Shown piece by piece: positions 1 through 9,590 of a stretch of 64,000 bases of DNA. The number at the start of each line of letters is the position of its first letter. The stretch's first letter is position 1. The notes below the pieces were generated by a model. It did not search any database. It was not told the origin of the DNA and saw only the letters and a program-made list of their open reading frames with translations. This DNA comes from Erythrobacter aurantius (GTDB lineage: Bacteria > Pseudomonadota > Alphaproteobacteria > Sphingomonadales > Sphingomonadaceae), in NCBI RefSeq assembly GCF_023823125.1, contig NZ_CP090949.1:2690001-2754000 (forward strand), in the 5' to 3' direction. The position numbers and the translations under genes are program-made.

Positions 1-680
1 TGCTGGAGGTCGGCCCCGGTCCGGGCGGACTGACGCGGGCGCTCTTGCGCGCAGGCGCGAATGTCACCGCGATTGAAATGGACCGCCGGTGTTTGCCTGC
101 GCTGGAGGAGCTTGGGGAGGCGTTCCCCGGCCAACTCAAGGTGATCGAAGGCGACGCGCTAAAACTGGATCACGGGGATTTGATGAACGGGCAGCCGTTC
201 CATGTCCTCTCCAACCTTCCCTACAATGTCGGGACCGCGCTGTTCGTGCGCTGGCTCGGCGGTGAAGCATGGCCACCACAGTGGCAATCACTGACCCTCA
301 TGTTCCAGCGTGAAGTGGCTGAACGGATCGTCGCGCAGCCCGGCAGTTCAGCCTATGGCCGCCTTGCGGTGCTGGCGCAGTGGCGCAGTTCGGCAAAGCT
401 GGCGATGAAGGTCCACCGCAGCGCCTTCACCCCTCCCCCCAAGGTGATGAGCGCGATTGTTCACGTGACTCCTGCCGCCGCACCAGAAGGCGTCTCGGCG
501 CGAACGCTGGAGCGCCTTACCGAAGCCGCATTCGGCCAACGCCGCAAGATGCTGCGCCAGAGCCTGAAGGGCGTGCCGGGTGCGTTGGAGGCGCTTGGTG
601 CGCTTGGCATCGACGAGACCCGTCGGGCTGAAACTGTCAGCGTGGCGGAATTTGTGGGGCTAGCCCGGTCGCTTGGTTAA
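1..680 (+). CDS. rsmA: 16S rRNA adenine dimethyltransferase RsmA (KsgA), 5'-truncated by window edge
   Basis: Dimethylates two adjacent adenines in helix 45 of 16S rRNA with SAM during small-subunit maturation. The reading frame is open from base 3 and starts inside SAM-binding motif I (LEVGPGPGG), so roughly the first 40-50 residues lie outside the window. The family signature NLPYN, followed by VGTAL, is present (bases 211-240). The C-terminal domain includes [12 protein letters not shown], typical of RsmA. The last 65 codons occur a second time at 1809-2029, behind an esterase gene. That suggests the present 3' end may have been acquired by recombination. The stop at 678-680 gives a normal C-terminus, so the gene looks functional. 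Confidence 0.95.
   Translation, partial: LEVGPGPGGLTRALLRAGANVTAIEMDRRCLPALEELGEAFPGQLKVIEGDALKLDHGDLMNGQPFHVLSNLPYNVGTALFVRWLGGEAWPPQWQSLTLMFQREVAERIVAQPGSSAYGRLAVLAQWRSSAKLAMKVHRSAFTPPPKVMSAIVHVTPAAAPEGVSARTLERLTEAAFGQRRKMLRQSLKGVPGALEALGALGIDETRRAETVSVAEFVGLARSLG
460..655 (+). repeat. Direct repeat, copy A (3' end of intact rsmA)
   Basis: These 196 bases match 1809-2004 without any gap (constant offset 1349). By hand count about 15 positions differ, so identity is about 92%. Eleven differences are synonymous and four change a residue (R/H, V/M, E/D, A/S). Similarity stops abruptly: upstream of TTCACGTGAC on one side, and right after GCGGAATTTGT on the other. The pattern suggests two diverged alleles of the same gene end rather than a recent duplication. 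Confidence 0.9.
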
Positions 681-781
681 GGCGACATGCCGCGACAAAT
701 CGATACTGGCCAATTGCGGCGATTTTGGTTGAAGTGCAGTCAACCGATTGTTTGACCGGATCATAGACATAGGAATTGAGG

Positions 782-1771
782 ATGATCGCCAGGTTTAGGG
801 TGGCCCCCGTTTCGTTCTTGGCACTGGCGAGCGCGTCGCTCGCTGCTTGCGGAGGCGAAGATGCAGCACCCTTGCCGACCACGAATGCGCCGTCACCAAG
901 TCCAAGTCCTTCGCCCACGCCCAGCCCCACGCCCACAGGCGCGGCAATCGCGCTCACTTCGAACATCCAGTACGGCGAAGGCGCAACCGTAAACGGTGCA
1001 AAACCACTCTTTCTCGATATTCACGCACCCGATGAAGCGTGCAGCGCTAACCGGCCAACTGTGCTGTTTGTTCATGGCGGCGGATTTACGAGCGGCAACA
1101 AAGCCGGTTCCAATGTGAATGCAATCGCCGAGGCTATGATTCCACGCGGGATCAATGTCGTTTCAATCCAGTACCGGCTCGACCCCGACGATCCGCTGCC
1201 ATCGCAGCCCTTCGTCGATGTGGTCGATGATATCGTGGCAGCGGGCGGCGGCGATCCGAACGAACCGCGCCTCGATGCAATTGCAGCCGCTTTCGAGGAC
1301 ACGGTGGCGGCGCTCGGCTTCCTCGATGCCAATCAGGATAATTTGTGCGTTGATACAGACCGGATCGCCTATTGGGGCTCATCCGCAGGCGCTTACACCG
1401 TGCTGCAGGTGGGCTATGGTCTCAACCAGTTCGGCATCCAGCGACCCGAACCGCGCGTGGTGGTGGATTATTGGGGCGGCTTGTTCCGCGACAACGACCT
1501 TGAGGTGGGCGAAGCGCCGTTCCTCGTGATCCACGGCACCAATGATGCAACAGTGGATTACAAGGAAGCAGTCGATCTCACCGACCGAGCCGACGTGGTC
1601 GCGGTGAGCTTTGCACTCTACACCGTGAACGGCGCCGGGCACGGATTTGGCGCAACCGGCACCTTCACCAACACCGTCGAAGGGCAGACCCTGCTCGAAC
1701 GCACTGCTGATTTCGTCGAAGCGCACCTGACTGGCGGAACCCCGGTTTACGGGCGGTTTGATGTGAATTAG
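782..1771 (+). CDS. Lipoprotein carboxylesterase, alpha/beta hydrolase fold
   Basis: Predicted exported esterase or lipase of about 329 residues. The N-terminus is a lipoprotein signal with lipobox LAAC (Cys23), followed by a Ser/Pro/Thr-rich linker of alternating SP and TP (about residues 38-53) that would hold the domain away from the membrane. The oxyanion motif HGGGF lies near residue 98. The nucleophile elbow GSSAG is at about 199-203, the acid is probably the Asp in GTNDATV, and the His is in GAGHGFG. ATG 782 is preferred over TTG 776. The gene lies between two copies of the rsmA 3' end, so it may be an acquired passenger. Its substrate is unknown. Confidence 0.85.
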   Translation: MIARFRVAPVSFLALASASLAACGGEDAAPLPTTNAPSPSPSPSPTPSPTPTGAAIALTSNIQYGEGATVNGAKPLFLDIHAPDEACSANRPTVLFVHGGGFTSGNKAGSNVNAIAEAMIPRGINVVSIQYRLDPDDPLPSQPFVDVVDDIVAAGGGDPNEPRLDAIAAAFEDTVAALGFLDANQDNLCVDTDRIAYWGSSAGAYTVLQVGYGLNQFGIQRPEPRVVVDYWGGLFRDNDLEVGEAPFLVIHGTNDATVDYKEAVDLTDRADVVAVSFALYTVNGAGHGFGATGTFTNTVEGQTLLERTADFVEAHLTGGTPVYGRFDVN

Positions 1772-1808
1772 CGATAGGCGTTTCGGACGCGCGCCCTACC
1801 TTGCTTTC

Positions 1809-2029
1809 TTCACGTGACGCCTGCCGCCGCGCCTGAAGGCGTCTCGGCGCGAACACTGGAACACCTAACCGAAGCCGCCTTCGGCCAACGCCGCAAGATG
1901 CTGCGCCAGAGTTTGAAGGGCATGCCGGGTGCGTTGGACGCACTTGGATCGCTTGGCATCGACGAGACCCGTCGGGCTGAAACTGTCAGCGTGGCGGAAT
2001 TTGTCGCTGCGGCGCGAGAGTTGACTTAG
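1809..2029 (+). pseudogene. Detached 3' fragment of rsmA (direct repeat copy B)
   Basis: An open frame here reproduces the last ~70 residues of RsmA ([15 protein letters not shown] and onward), ending in a different tail (AAARELT instead of GLARSLG). It has no upstream methyltransferase domain, so it cannot be an active enzyme. Aligned with 460-655 it has no gaps, and most changes are synonymous. It therefore kept codon structure while diverging, as expected for a former genuine gene end displaced by insertion. Its last bases overlap the end of the convergent M15 peptidase gene by 4 nt. Confidence 0.85.
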
Positions 2030-2712
2030 CTTAGCTGCGGACAGGGGCTCGATCTTGCGGTGTAGTCGAAACCCCAGTCTCGAAAGCCGGCGGCATCGAT
2101 ATGGAACCGCCCGGAAGCTCCTCGCTCGCTATCCTTTGGGTCGAAATACGCCCCCAACCCTATGCCCGTCGCCCGGCCCACCCTGCGGTGCATGGCGCAC
2201 AAATCGGCAAACAGTCGGTGCCTGTCGCTGCGGTTTGTCGCGACCAGATCAAGCGCGGAAAAGCTGAGATGGCGGCTCTGGCTGGCCCCGTTCACGCATC
2301 GGTTGATTTGCGGAGTGCGATAAGCCGACACCACTTCGAGCGGCCCCGTGACCGGAATGACCTCATCGCGAAGCAGCTTCAATGTCGGTAAGATTTCGTG
2401 CCATCGCTCCTCCGGGATCACCGCAAAGTAATCGGAACCGCAACGCGATGCGTATTGCGCATCAACCCGCCAGAGCTGCCAGGTCGGAACCACTCCGGCG
2501 ACACCTTCACGTTCAAGAAACCCCTGAAACCCGGCGTAATATTGCGCCTTCCAACCCAAGTGGTGCGCTTCGGACGTGAACAACCAGCGGTTGAAAGCAC
2601 CGGCTGAACTTGGCCCGGTTTCGTTGGGTGAACGCTCAACATCGCTGACCCCGGCCAGCGAAGCCGTAGTCAGAGCAAAGAAGCCGGCGATGGGGACCAT
2701 GAAACGCCGCAT
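2026..2712 (-). CDS. Exported M15-type D-Ala-D-Ala carboxypeptidase-like protein
   Basis: A 228-residue protein with an N-terminal signal peptide (MRRFMVPIAGFFALTTASLAG). The peptidase M15 zinc site is visible: VSAYRTPQINR, then SRHLSFSALD (the family pattern is SxHxxGxAxD, here with Ser for Gly), and a third His in RFHID near the C-terminus. Such proteins trim peptidoglycan stem peptides in the periplasm, although several homologues have lost catalysis. It converges on the rsmA fragment and overlaps it by 4 nt. Downstream of malate synthase in the same direction, with only 15 bases between, it may be read through from that gene. The exact substrate is not determinable. Confidence 0.75.
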   Translation of the reverse strand: MRRFMVPIAGFFALTTASLAGVSDVERSPNETGPSSAGAFNRWLFTSEAHHLGWKAQYYAGFQGFLEREGVAGVVPTWQLWRVDAQYASRCGSDYFAVIPEERWHEILPTLKLLRDEVIPVTGPLEVVSAYRTPQINRCVNGASQSRHLSFSALDLVATNRSDRHRLFADLCAMHRRVGRATGIGLGAYFDPKDSERGASGRFHIDAAGFRDWGFDYTARSSPCPQLS

Positions 2713-2727
2713 GGTCTGATGATTGGC

Positions 2728-4824
2728 CTAGTGCGCCTTTTTGCGCAATCTCCATGCGTGCAGCAGTGGCTCGGTGTAGCCGCTCGGTTGTTCGACGCCC
2801 TTGAAGATCAGGTCCTTTGCCGCGCTGAATGCCGGGCCGTCCTCATTGCCGATTAGCGGCGTATAGGCGGGGTCGCCCGCATTCTGCGCATCAACCTTGG
2901 CGGCCATGCGGGTGAGGCTGTCCATGACCATTCCCTCGCTCACCACGCCGTGCAGCAACCAGTTGGCGATATGCTGCGAGGAGATGCGCAGCGTCGCACG
3001 GTCTTCCATCAGGCCGACGTCGTTTATGTCGGGCACTTTGGAACAGCCAACTCCGGCGTCGACCCAGCGCACCACATAGCCGAGCAAGCCCTGGCAATTG
3101 TTGTCGAGCTCCTCGCGCAATTCTTCCTCGGACCAGTTCGCGCCATCGGCCAGCGGGATCGCAAGCAGCGACTCAAGGCCCATTGGCTCGGGAAGGTCTT
3201 TCTGCACCTCGAACACATTGAGCTGGTGGTAATGCAGCGCGTGCAGCGTCGCGGCGGTGGGCGAAGGCACCCAGGCGGTGTTCGCTCCGGCGCGCAGGTG
3301 GCCGATTTTCTCGACCATCATCTGCCCCATCAGATCAGGCGCGGCCCACATGCCCTTGCCGATCTGCGCCTTGCCAGAAAGCCCATGCTTCAGGCCAATG
3401 GCGACATTGCGCGCTTCATAGGCTTTCAGCCAGTCCGAACCCTTCATCGCGCCCTTGCGCATCATCGGCCCGGCCTGCATCGAGGTGTGGATTTCATCGC
3501 CCGTTCGATCAAGGAAACCGGTGTTGATGAAGACGATCCGATCACGCACGGCATGAATGCAGGCGGCAAGGTTGGCCGAAGTGCGGCGCTCTTCGTCCAT
3601 CACGCCCACCTTGATCGTGTGGCGGGGAAGGCTCAGCAGATCCTCCACCGCGTCGAACAGATCGTTGGTGAAGGCACATTCCTCAGGCCCGTGCATCTTG
3701 GGCTTCACAATGTAGATCGAGCCGTGGCGCGAGTTGCCGTATTTCGCATGGCCTTCGACATCGAGCGTCGAGATCGCGCTGGTGAAGACGGCATCCATTA
3801 TGCCTTCGGGCACTTCGCTGCCATCGGGCAGGCGGATCGCCGGGTTGGTCATCAGGTGGCCGACATTGCGCACGAACATCAGACTGCGTCCCGGCAGGCT
3901 GTGCTCGGCTCCGGAGCCATCCTTGTAGCCCTTGTCCCCGTTGAGCTTGCGGGTGAGCGTGCGCCCACCCTTTTCAAAGCTTTCCTGCAAATCGCCGCGG
4001 ATAATTCCGAGCCAATTGGTGTAGGCGAGCAGCTTGTCCTCGGCATCCACCGCCGCGACCGAATCCTCGCAATCGGCAATCGTCGTGAGCGCGGATTCGA
4101 CCATGATGTCGGCTATCCCGGCCTTGTCGCTCGCGCCTACGGGTGTCGATCGGTCGAAGATCACTTCGATATGCAGGCCGTTGTTGCGGAACAGCAGGCC
4201 CTTTTCGGTAAAGCCGACCCACTGGCTTTCGTCCTGCAATTTGCCGTCGTGTTCGTCTTTCAGATCGGCCCAGCTCTGGTCGACCAGCGGCAAGGCCTGA
4301 TCAAGAAATTGCCGTCCGCGCGCGATGACAGCCGCACCGCGCGCCTCGTCATAACCGCCGGGCTTTGCAGGCGGCGCATCGAGCGCGTCGGTTCCATAGA
4401 ACGCGTCATAAAGTGAGCCCCAGCGGGCATTGGCCGCGTTCAGCAAAAAGCGCGCGTTGAGGATCGGCACCACCAGCTGCGGGCCTGCCATGGTGGCGAT
4501 TTCCGGATCGACGTTCTGCGTGCCGATCTGGAAGTCACCCGGTTCTGGCACGAGATAGCCGATTTCCCGGAGGAAGGCCTGATACTCGGCCGGGTCATGC
4601 GGCTTGCCTCTGCGCGCGATATGCCAGCTGTCGATCTGGCGCTGGATTTCCTCACGCTTTGCGAGCAGTGCGCGGTTGCGCGGCGCAAACTCGGCAAGGA
4701 TCGCGGCAAAGCCGTCCCAGAATGCCGCCGCATCGCGCCCGAGCGGGACAAGCACCTGCGTTTCAAGGAAATCCGCCAGCCTTTCGTCAATCGAAAGACC
4801 TGCGCGATCAGTCATGTTTGTCAT
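2728..4824 (-). CDS. glcB: Malate synthase G
   Basis: Condenses glyoxylate and acetyl-CoA to malate in the glyoxylate shunt, in the cytoplasm. The 698-residue length and domain order fit isoform G (family about 720). Signatures include [19 protein letters not shown], the metal-site region around [10 protein letters not shown], and [12 protein letters not shown] near the C-terminal plug, which carries the catalytic Asp. The ORF stays open to 4959, but ATG 4824 is preferred because AGGA lies just upstream and the protein then begins as in homologues. It is divergent from the M20/astA/astB operon with about 120 bp between, so both promoters must lie there. Isocitrate lyase is not in the window. 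Confidence 0.95.
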   Translation of the reverse strand: MTNMTDRAGLSIDERLADFLETQVLVPLGRDAAAFWDGFAAILAEFAPRNRALLAKREEIQRQIDSWHIARRGKPHDPAEYQAFLREIGYLVPEPGDFQIGTQNVDPEIATMAGPQLVVPILNARFLLNAANARWGSLYDAFYGTDALDAPPAKPGGYDEARGAAVIARGRQFLDQALPLVDQSWADLKDEHDGKLQDESQWVGFTEKGLLFRNNGLHIEVIFDRSTPVGASDKAGIADIMVESALTTIADCEDSVAAVDAEDKLLAYTNWLGIIRGDLQESFEKGGRTLTRKLNGDKGYKDGSGAEHSLPGRSLMFVRNVGHLMTNPAIRLPDGSEVPEGIMDAVFTSAISTLDVEGHAKYGNSRHGSIYIVKPKMHGPEECAFTNDLFDAVEDLLSLPRHTIKVGVMDEERRTSANLAACIHAVRDRIVFINTGFLDRTGDEIHTSMQAGPMMRKGAMKGSDWLKAYEARNVAIGLKHGLSGKAQIGKGMWAAPDLMGQMMVEKIGHLRAGANTAWVPSPTAATLHALHYHQLNVFEVQKDLPEPMGLESLLAIPLADGANWSEEELREELDNNCQGLLGYVVRWVDAGVGCSKVPDINDVGLMEDRATLRISSQHIANWLLHGVVSEGMVMDSLTRMAAKVDAQNAGDPAYTPLIGNEDGPAFSAAKDLIFKGVEQPSGYTEPLLHAWRLRKKAH

Positions 4825-4946
4825 TGGCGTCCTCATGAATCGATCAGATCGGTTCCCGGGGAGGAGGACAGCGCGTCTATGGCCAAGTGGAGGGCAGATT
4901 GCAACGGGTTGGAAGGCGCGAATTCGCCCGCTAAGACCTTTTGCCA

Positions 4947-6137
4947 ATGACGCGCACAACGCCCCCTTCCATCGATGCCGACGCCATGCTGGATCAAGTC
5001 CGGGAATGGTCGGCCATCAACACCGGCACGGCCAATCTTGAAGGGTTGGCCCGGCAGGCCGATGCCTTGAGCAAGGCCTTTTCCGTGCTGCCCGGCGAGA
5101 TCAGCCTTGTCGATCCCGCGCCTGTCACCGCGATCGACGCGGACGGCAGCGAATTTGCCAAGCCGCATGGCAAGCATCTGGTCGTCAAGGTGCGCCCGAC
5201 CGCGAACCGTCGCATCCTTCTGACCGGGCATATGGACACCGTTTTTCCGGCAGACCACCCGTTCCAGCATCAACGCTGGCTCGAAGACGGCGTCCTCAAC
5301 GGCCCCGGCGTTGCCGACATGAAAGGCGGCATAGCCGTGATGCTGCACGCTCTGATGGCCTTTGAACAGACGGCCAGCGCCGGATCTCTGGGCTATGACG
5401 TGCTGATCAATTCGGACGAGGAAACCGGATCACTCGCCAGCGCCGGGCTGATCGCGGAGATGGCGCGTGGCAAGCTGGCCGCGCTCACTTATGAACCAGC
5501 AGCCTTGCCCGACGGGACGCTTGCCCATGCTCGCGGGGGAACCGGCAATTATTCGATAACGTTCAGCGGCAAGAGCGCGCATGCCGGCCGCAATCCGCAT
5601 GAAGGGCGCAACGCTCTGGTCGCTGCAGCCGACCTTATCCTGCGGCTAAAGGCGATGGAGCGTGAAGACATCACAATCAATCCGGCAAAGCTGGAAGGCG
5701 GCGGGCCCAACAATGTCGTGCCCGACCACGCGGTTCTGCGGTTCAACATCCGCCCCAAATCGACATCGGCGATGGAAGGGTTCGATACCGAACTTGCCAA
5801 AGTGTTGAGTGCCGTCGAGCGGGAGCACGAAGTGTCGATTCACCGCCACGGGGGGGTGACACGGCCTCCCAAACCGATCGACGACAAGGCTCAGAAACTG
5901 TTCGACCTTGTGCGTGAATGCGGCGCCGAACTGGGTCAGGACATCCGCTGGCAATCAACCGGCGGCGTGTGCGACGGCAACAACATCGCTGCTTGCGGCG
6001 TGCCTGTGGTGGACACGATGGGCGTGCGCGGCGGCGCGATCCATTCGGCTGACGAATTCCTGATCACCGCCAGCCTGGCAGAGCGCGCCGCGCTTTCGGC
6101 CCGCGTGATCGAACGCCTTTCGAACTTCGAATTCTAG
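4947..6137 (+). CDS. M20-family metallohydrolase at head of ast operon
   Basis: A cytoplasmic two-zinc peptidase/deacylase of 396 residues. Visible metal-site motifs are TGHMDTVF (His, catalytic Asp), [10 protein letters not shown] (bridging Asp), NSDEETGS (general base Glu pair) and GAIHSADEF (last His). A dimerisation-type insert ([15 protein letters not shown]) is present. It starts 12 bases ahead of astA in the same direction, so it is almost certainly cotranscribed with astA and astB. No astE (M14-like succinylglutamate desuccinylase) is seen. By context it may remove succinyl or acyl groups from succinylglutamate or a related intermediate, which is inference only. ATG 4947 is chosen over TTG 4941. 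Confidence 0.85.
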   Translation: MTRTTPPSIDADAMLDQVREWSAINTGTANLEGLARQADALSKAFSVLPGEISLVDPAPVTAIDADGSEFAKPHGKHLVVKVRPTANRRILLTGHMDTVFPADHPFQHQRWLEDGVLNGPGVADMKGGIAVMLHALMAFEQTASAGSLGYDVLINSDEETGSLASAGLIAEMARGKLAALTYEPAALPDGTLAHARGGTGNYSITFSGKSAHAGRNPHEGRNALVAAADLILRLKAMEREDITINPAKLEGGGPNNVVPDHAVLRFNIRPKSTSAMEGFDTELAKVLSAVEREHEVSIHRHGGVTRPPKPIDDKAQKLFDLVRECGAELGQDIRWQSTGGVCDGNNIAACGVPVVDTMGVRGGAIHSADEFLITASLAERAALSARVIERLSNFEF

Positions 6138-6148
6138 GGAGCACCCAT

Positions 6149-7165
6149 TTGAGCTTTCGCCTTCGCGCTGCGCGCCTTTCCGATCTGGAACACCTTTATG
6201 AAATGGCCAAGCTGACCGGCGGCGGCTTCACCAATCTGCCGCCTGATCGCAAGGCGTTGGGAGCGAAGCTTGAACGCGCGGCGGAAGCCTTTGCCAACAC
6301 CGAAGACGCTCTGGTTGACGAACAGTTCGTGCTGGTCCTGGAAAACCTCCAGACCCGCAAGGTCGCTGGTACGTGTCAGCTGATGACAATGGTGGGCCAG
6401 CAATGGCCGTTCTATTCCTATCGCCTCAACACGCTGACCCAGTATTCGCAGGCGCTTGACCGAACCGTTCGCGCGGAACTGCTCAGCCTCGTCACTGATC
6501 TCGAAGGGTCGAGCGAGGTCGGCGGGCTGTTCCTGCATCCCAATGAGCGCGCAGGCGGGCTCGGCCTGTTGCTGGCGCGATCACGCTATCTCTTTGTCGC
6601 CATGCATCGTGAACGCTTTGCCGATCGCATTCTGGCCGAATTGCGCGGGATCATCGACGAACGCGGCGGTTCCCCGTTCTGGGACGGTGTGGCCGGTCGC
6701 TTTTTCGGCATGTCGTTTCAGGAAGCGGATTATTTCAACGCGATCAACGGCAACCAGTTCATCGCCGATCTGATGCCCAAGCATCCGGTCTATGTCTCGA
6801 TGCTTTCGGAGGACGCCCGCAGCGTGATCGGCGTGCCTCACCCCACCGGACGTGCTGCCATGCGCATGTTGGAGAACGAAGGCTTCCACTACGAAGGCTA
6901 TGTCGACATCTTCGACGGGGGGCCGACCATGGTGGCCCGCACGGACGAAGTGACGAGCGTGAAGAATTCGGTCGAGGCCAAGCTCGTTTCGCACGATTTG
7001 GCCGAAGGAGAGCGGGCGATCCTGGCGACGGGGCGGCTCGAAACTTTCCGTGCCTGCTACGGCGCGCGCAAATTCGACGGCGAAGGCGGTATTGCCATCG
7101 ACGCGGCTGCGGCTGATGCGCTCGACGTGAAAGACGGAGACATGATCTGGAGTGTCGCGCGATGA
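6149..7165 (+). CDS. astA: Arginine N-succinyltransferase
   Basis: First step of the arginine succinyltransferase pathway: succinyl-CoA plus arginine gives N2-succinylarginine. The 338-residue product is close to the family length of about 340 and begins FRLRAARLSDLEHLYEMAK. GGGFTNLPPD follows, and later LFLHPNERAGGLGLLLARSRYLF, the acyl-CoA binding GNAT-like region. The start is TTG 6149, with GGGAG about 8 bases upstream; no ATG lies nearby in frame. It sits between the M20 hydrolase and astB and overlaps astB by 4 nt (ATGA), indicating translational coupling. Confidence 0.95.
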   Translation: MSFRLRAARLSDLEHLYEMAKLTGGGFTNLPPDRKALGAKLERAAEAFANTEDALVDEQFVLVLENLQTRKVAGTCQLMTMVGQQWPFYSYRLNTLTQYSQALDRTVRAELLSLVTDLEGSSEVGGLFLHPNERAGGLGLLLARSRYLFVAMHRERFADRILAELRGIIDERGGSPFWDGVAGRFFGMSFQEADYFNAINGNQFIADLMPKHPVYVSMLSEDARSVIGVPHPTGRAAMRMLENEGFHYEGYVDIFDGGPTMVARTDEVTSVKNSVEAKLVSHDLAEGERAILATGRLETFRACYGARKFDGEGGIAIDAAAADALDVKDGDMIWSVAR

Positions 7166-8412
7166 GCCTTGTGGAGATCAATTTCGACGGCATCGTCGGC
7201 CCTTCGCACAATTATGCCGGCCTCAGCCTGGGGAATATCGCCAGCGCCAGCCACAAGGGCGATGCGTCCTATCCGCGCGCGGCCGCGCTGCAGGGAATCG
7301 CCAAGATGCGCGGAAATCTGGCGCGACTGGGCGTTCAGGGATTCCTGCTTCCGCTCCCCCGGCCGAACGTCCTGCTTCAACAAGTTCTGGCCTATGACGG
7401 CACGGAGGATGCGGCATTGCGCGCAGCCCCTTGGTCGGCATCGTCGATGTGGACCGCTAATGCCGCAACGGTCAGCCCCGCGCCGGACACCGCCGACGGG
7501 CGCTGCCATCTGTCACCTGCCAATCTGGTCACCATGCTGCATCGCGCGCAGGAATGGCCAGATACAAAGCGTCAGCTCGACATCGCCTTTGCCGACTCCC
7601 GCCACTTCGCAGTGCATGGTCCGGTCCCGCCCACTTTCGGGGACGAAGGCGCCGCCAACCACATGCGTTTTTGTGAAGGGCACGGCGCCGCCGGGGTGGA
7701 GGTATTTGTTTACGGTCGGCCGGGAGGACGCTTCCCCGCACGCCAGCACGAACAGGCGAGCCGTCTGGTCGCCCGCGCGCACGGGCTCGATCCTGAAAAG
7801 TGCGTCTTCATCGAACAAAACCCGGCAGCGATCGAGGCTGGCGCGTTCCACAATGACGTGGTTTCGGTGGCCAATGAACGCGTCCTGTTCACCCATGCCG
7901 AAGCATTTGCCGATCAGCAGGGCGCCTATGACGCGATCCGCGCCGCCTTCCCCGCGCTCGAAGTGGTGGAAGTGCCCAGCTCCGCGGTCACCCTCCAGGA
8001 AGCGATCCGCACTTACCTCTTCAATGCGCAATTGCTGACGCTGCCCGACGGATCGATGGCGCTGATCGTTCCCGAAGAATGCCGCGAAAGCGCATCAGTC
8101 TGGGCCTATTGCGAAAGCATGATGGCGAGCAACGGCCCTATTCGCGAGGTGATCCCCGTGGATGTACGGCAATCAATGGCCAATGGCGGCGGCCCGGCCT
8201 GTCTGCGCCTGCGCGTGGTTTGCGACCCTGCGACGGTCGACCCCCGCTTTCTGCTCGACGAGGCCAAGGCCGACCGGATCGAGGAAGTGATTGGCCGGAC
8301 CTGGCCCGAACAAATCGACCCGGCGGACATCGGCAGCGAGGCTCTGGCCGCGCAGGTCATCGCCGCGAGAGCGGCGCTTTTGACCGTACTAGAACTGGAA
8401 GAATTGCACTGA
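7162..8412 (+). CDS. astB: N-succinylarginine dihydrolase
   Basis: Second step of the AST pathway: hydrolyses N2-succinylarginine to succinylornithine, CO2 and two ammonia, in the cytoplasm. The 416 residues include the N-terminal family signature DGIVGPSHNYAGLS and the C-terminal NGGGPACLRLRVV containing the catalytic Cys of this amidinotransferase-fold family. The substrate region FHNDVVSVAN is also present. The start ATG overlaps the end of astA by 4 bases. The genes for the following steps (astC, astD, astE) are not nearby; the operon ends here with a 148-base gap. Confidence 0.95.
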   Translation: MSLVEINFDGIVGPSHNYAGLSLGNIASASHKGDASYPRAAALQGIAKMRGNLARLGVQGFLLPLPRPNVLLQQVLAYDGTEDAALRAAPWSASSMWTANAATVSPAPDTADGRCHLSPANLVTMLHRAQEWPDTKRQLDIAFADSRHFAVHGPVPPTFGDEGAANHMRFCEGHGAAGVEVFVYGRPGGRFPARQHEQASRLVARAHGLDPEKCVFIEQNPAAIEAGAFHNDVVSVANERVLFTHAEAFADQQGAYDAIRAAFPALEVVEVPSSAVTLQEAIRTYLFNAQLLTLPDGSMALIVPEECRESASVWAYCESMMASNGPIREVIPVDVRQSMANGGGPACLRLRVVCDPATVDPRFLLDEAKADRIEEVIGRTWPEQIDPADIGSEALAAQVIAARAALLTVLELEELH

Positions 8413-8560
8413 TCGTTCCGCGCGAAAAAGAATGAGAGTTAACGCGATTGCGTTCGCGTCGGATCGGCTTACACTTCAATCCACGTTAACCAGTGCACCC
8501 TGCACCAATGCGTCGTTGGCACAGGGTTTGCTCTGAACTGGATTAACCTTTGGAGTGGTG

Positions 8561-8815
8561 ATGCTGCGCAAGATCGGTCGGCTGTTTGTGATCAAGAACA
8601 GGCTTGAAGCCTTCGTGATCATTTACGCCCTCGCCCTTGGCGCAACCGCACGCGGCTCGGCCTATCTCGACAAATATCCGGGCGGCTGGGGTGTGGCGCT
8701 GTTCTTCGCCGCGACCGGCGCCGTTTTCCTTGCCGGTGCTGCGATTCTCGACTCGCTCAGGGTGAAGAAGGAACTCGCCGAATTGAAGGCGAGCATCGAG
8801 CAAAAGGCGCAGTAA
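8561..8815 (+). CDS. Small two-helix membrane protein, function unknown
   Basis: An 84-residue protein with two probable transmembrane helices (about residues 16-32 and 43-63), a basic start (MLRKIGRLFVIKNR) and a short charged coiled-coil-like tail (VKKELAELKASIEQK). GGAG at 8552-8555 is well placed for ATG 8561; two GTG codons upstream in frame are less likely starts. It is transcribed alone, convergent with the next gene only 4 bases away. I do not recognise the family. The charged cytoplasmic tail would suit a membrane adaptor, but that is speculation. Confidence 0.7.
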   Translation: MLRKIGRLFVIKNRLEAFVIIYALALGATARGSAYLDKYPGGWGVALFFAATGAVFLAGAAILDSLRVKKELAELKASIEQKAQ

Positions 8816-8819
8816 CTCG

Positions 8820-9527
8820 CTATTCGGCCAAGATCGGTTCACCATTGTCGTCAAAGCGCGGAAGCATGGCGAGATTGCGGGCATCCCTCAATTCCAGCGT
8901 GACCTGCTTGCGGCGGAAATCGCGCCGGGCTCCGACAGTCGCGACTTCCAGCCGCGGACTTCCGCGCGCCACGATCCGGCGATTGCGGAAAAACGATCTT
9001 AGCTCGCTAAGGTTTGGTTCGATGAATTCCTGATCGCGCTCACCTTCGACAACGATGCCCGTTTCGCGGTTTCGATCACCCGAGATCTGACCCGACGGCG
9101 CCACGATGTTGAGCAGGTCGAATAGTGTCTCCCGGTCGATTTCAACAACAATCACATTGGGATGACGGGTGGTCTGCCGCCCGCGCGGCAAGGCACCGAT
9201 GCCCGAACGGCTTGAGGTATCAATTCCCGCCGAACCGAGAATTTCGACCTCTTCCAAGGGGGAGGCCTGCGTATCGAGATTGTAAAGTTCGAACCTGTCA
9301 CCAACGCGCTGCACATCGGCGACATCCATGATGATCGCCATCTCGCCCTGGCTTTCCGCATCCCGTTTCCGGGCGGTTCGCTGAAATTGCTTGGGTTGAA
9401 GACATTCGACCGAACAGATCGTCCGCAACCGCGCCAGATAATCCTGATATGGTTCAGCCGATGCGCTGCCTGCCATCGGAGCTGCCAGCATCATCACCAG
9501 TCCTGCGGCCAGAAATGGAATGCGCAA
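8820..9527 (-). CDS. Exported protein of unknown function
   Basis: A 235-residue protein with a signal peptide ending near SASAEP and a mature part with two Cys close together (RTICSVECLQPKQF) that may form a disulfide. The rest is hydrophilic, alternating beta-like and charged segments, with no motif I recognise. The gene starts just downstream of the tmRNA gene on the same strand, beyond that gene's terminator, so it probably has its own promoter or some read-through. Codon use matches its neighbours. The function cannot be assigned from sequence. Confidence 0.7.
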   Translation of the reverse strand: MRIPFLAAGLVMMLAAPMAGSASAEPYQDYLARLRTICSVECLQPKQFQRTARKRDAESQGEMAIIMDVADVQRVGDRFELYNLDTQASPLEEVEILGSAGIDTSSRSGIGALPRGRQTTRHPNVIVVEIDRETLFDLLNIVAPSGQISGDRNRETGIVVEGERDQEFIEPNLSELRSFFRNRRIVARGSPRLEVATVGARRDFRRKQVTLELRDARNLAMLPRFDDNGEPILAE

Positions 9528-9553
9528 ACCTGTCCCCAGAAGTGTCGTGGCCG

Positions 9554-9590
9554 AAAAAATTGGTGGGGGGTTCTGTTGCTAGGCCCCCCC
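9554..9590 (-). terminator. Rho-independent terminator of the tmRNA gene
   Basis: Read on the minus strand, a run of Gs (opposite 9584-9590) can pair with six Cs (opposite 9565-9570) across a loop of about 13 bases. After four bases follows a run of six Ts (opposite 9554-9559). It lies directly after the coding piece of ssrA and before the exported-protein gene. Confidence 0.7.

Noticed and set aside
2950..4416. Long plus-strand open frame (488 codons) inside malate synthase
   Set aside because: It is antisense to a clear glcB gene, has low-complexity Arg/His-rich composition and no family features; long shadows of this kind are expected in GC-rich DNA.
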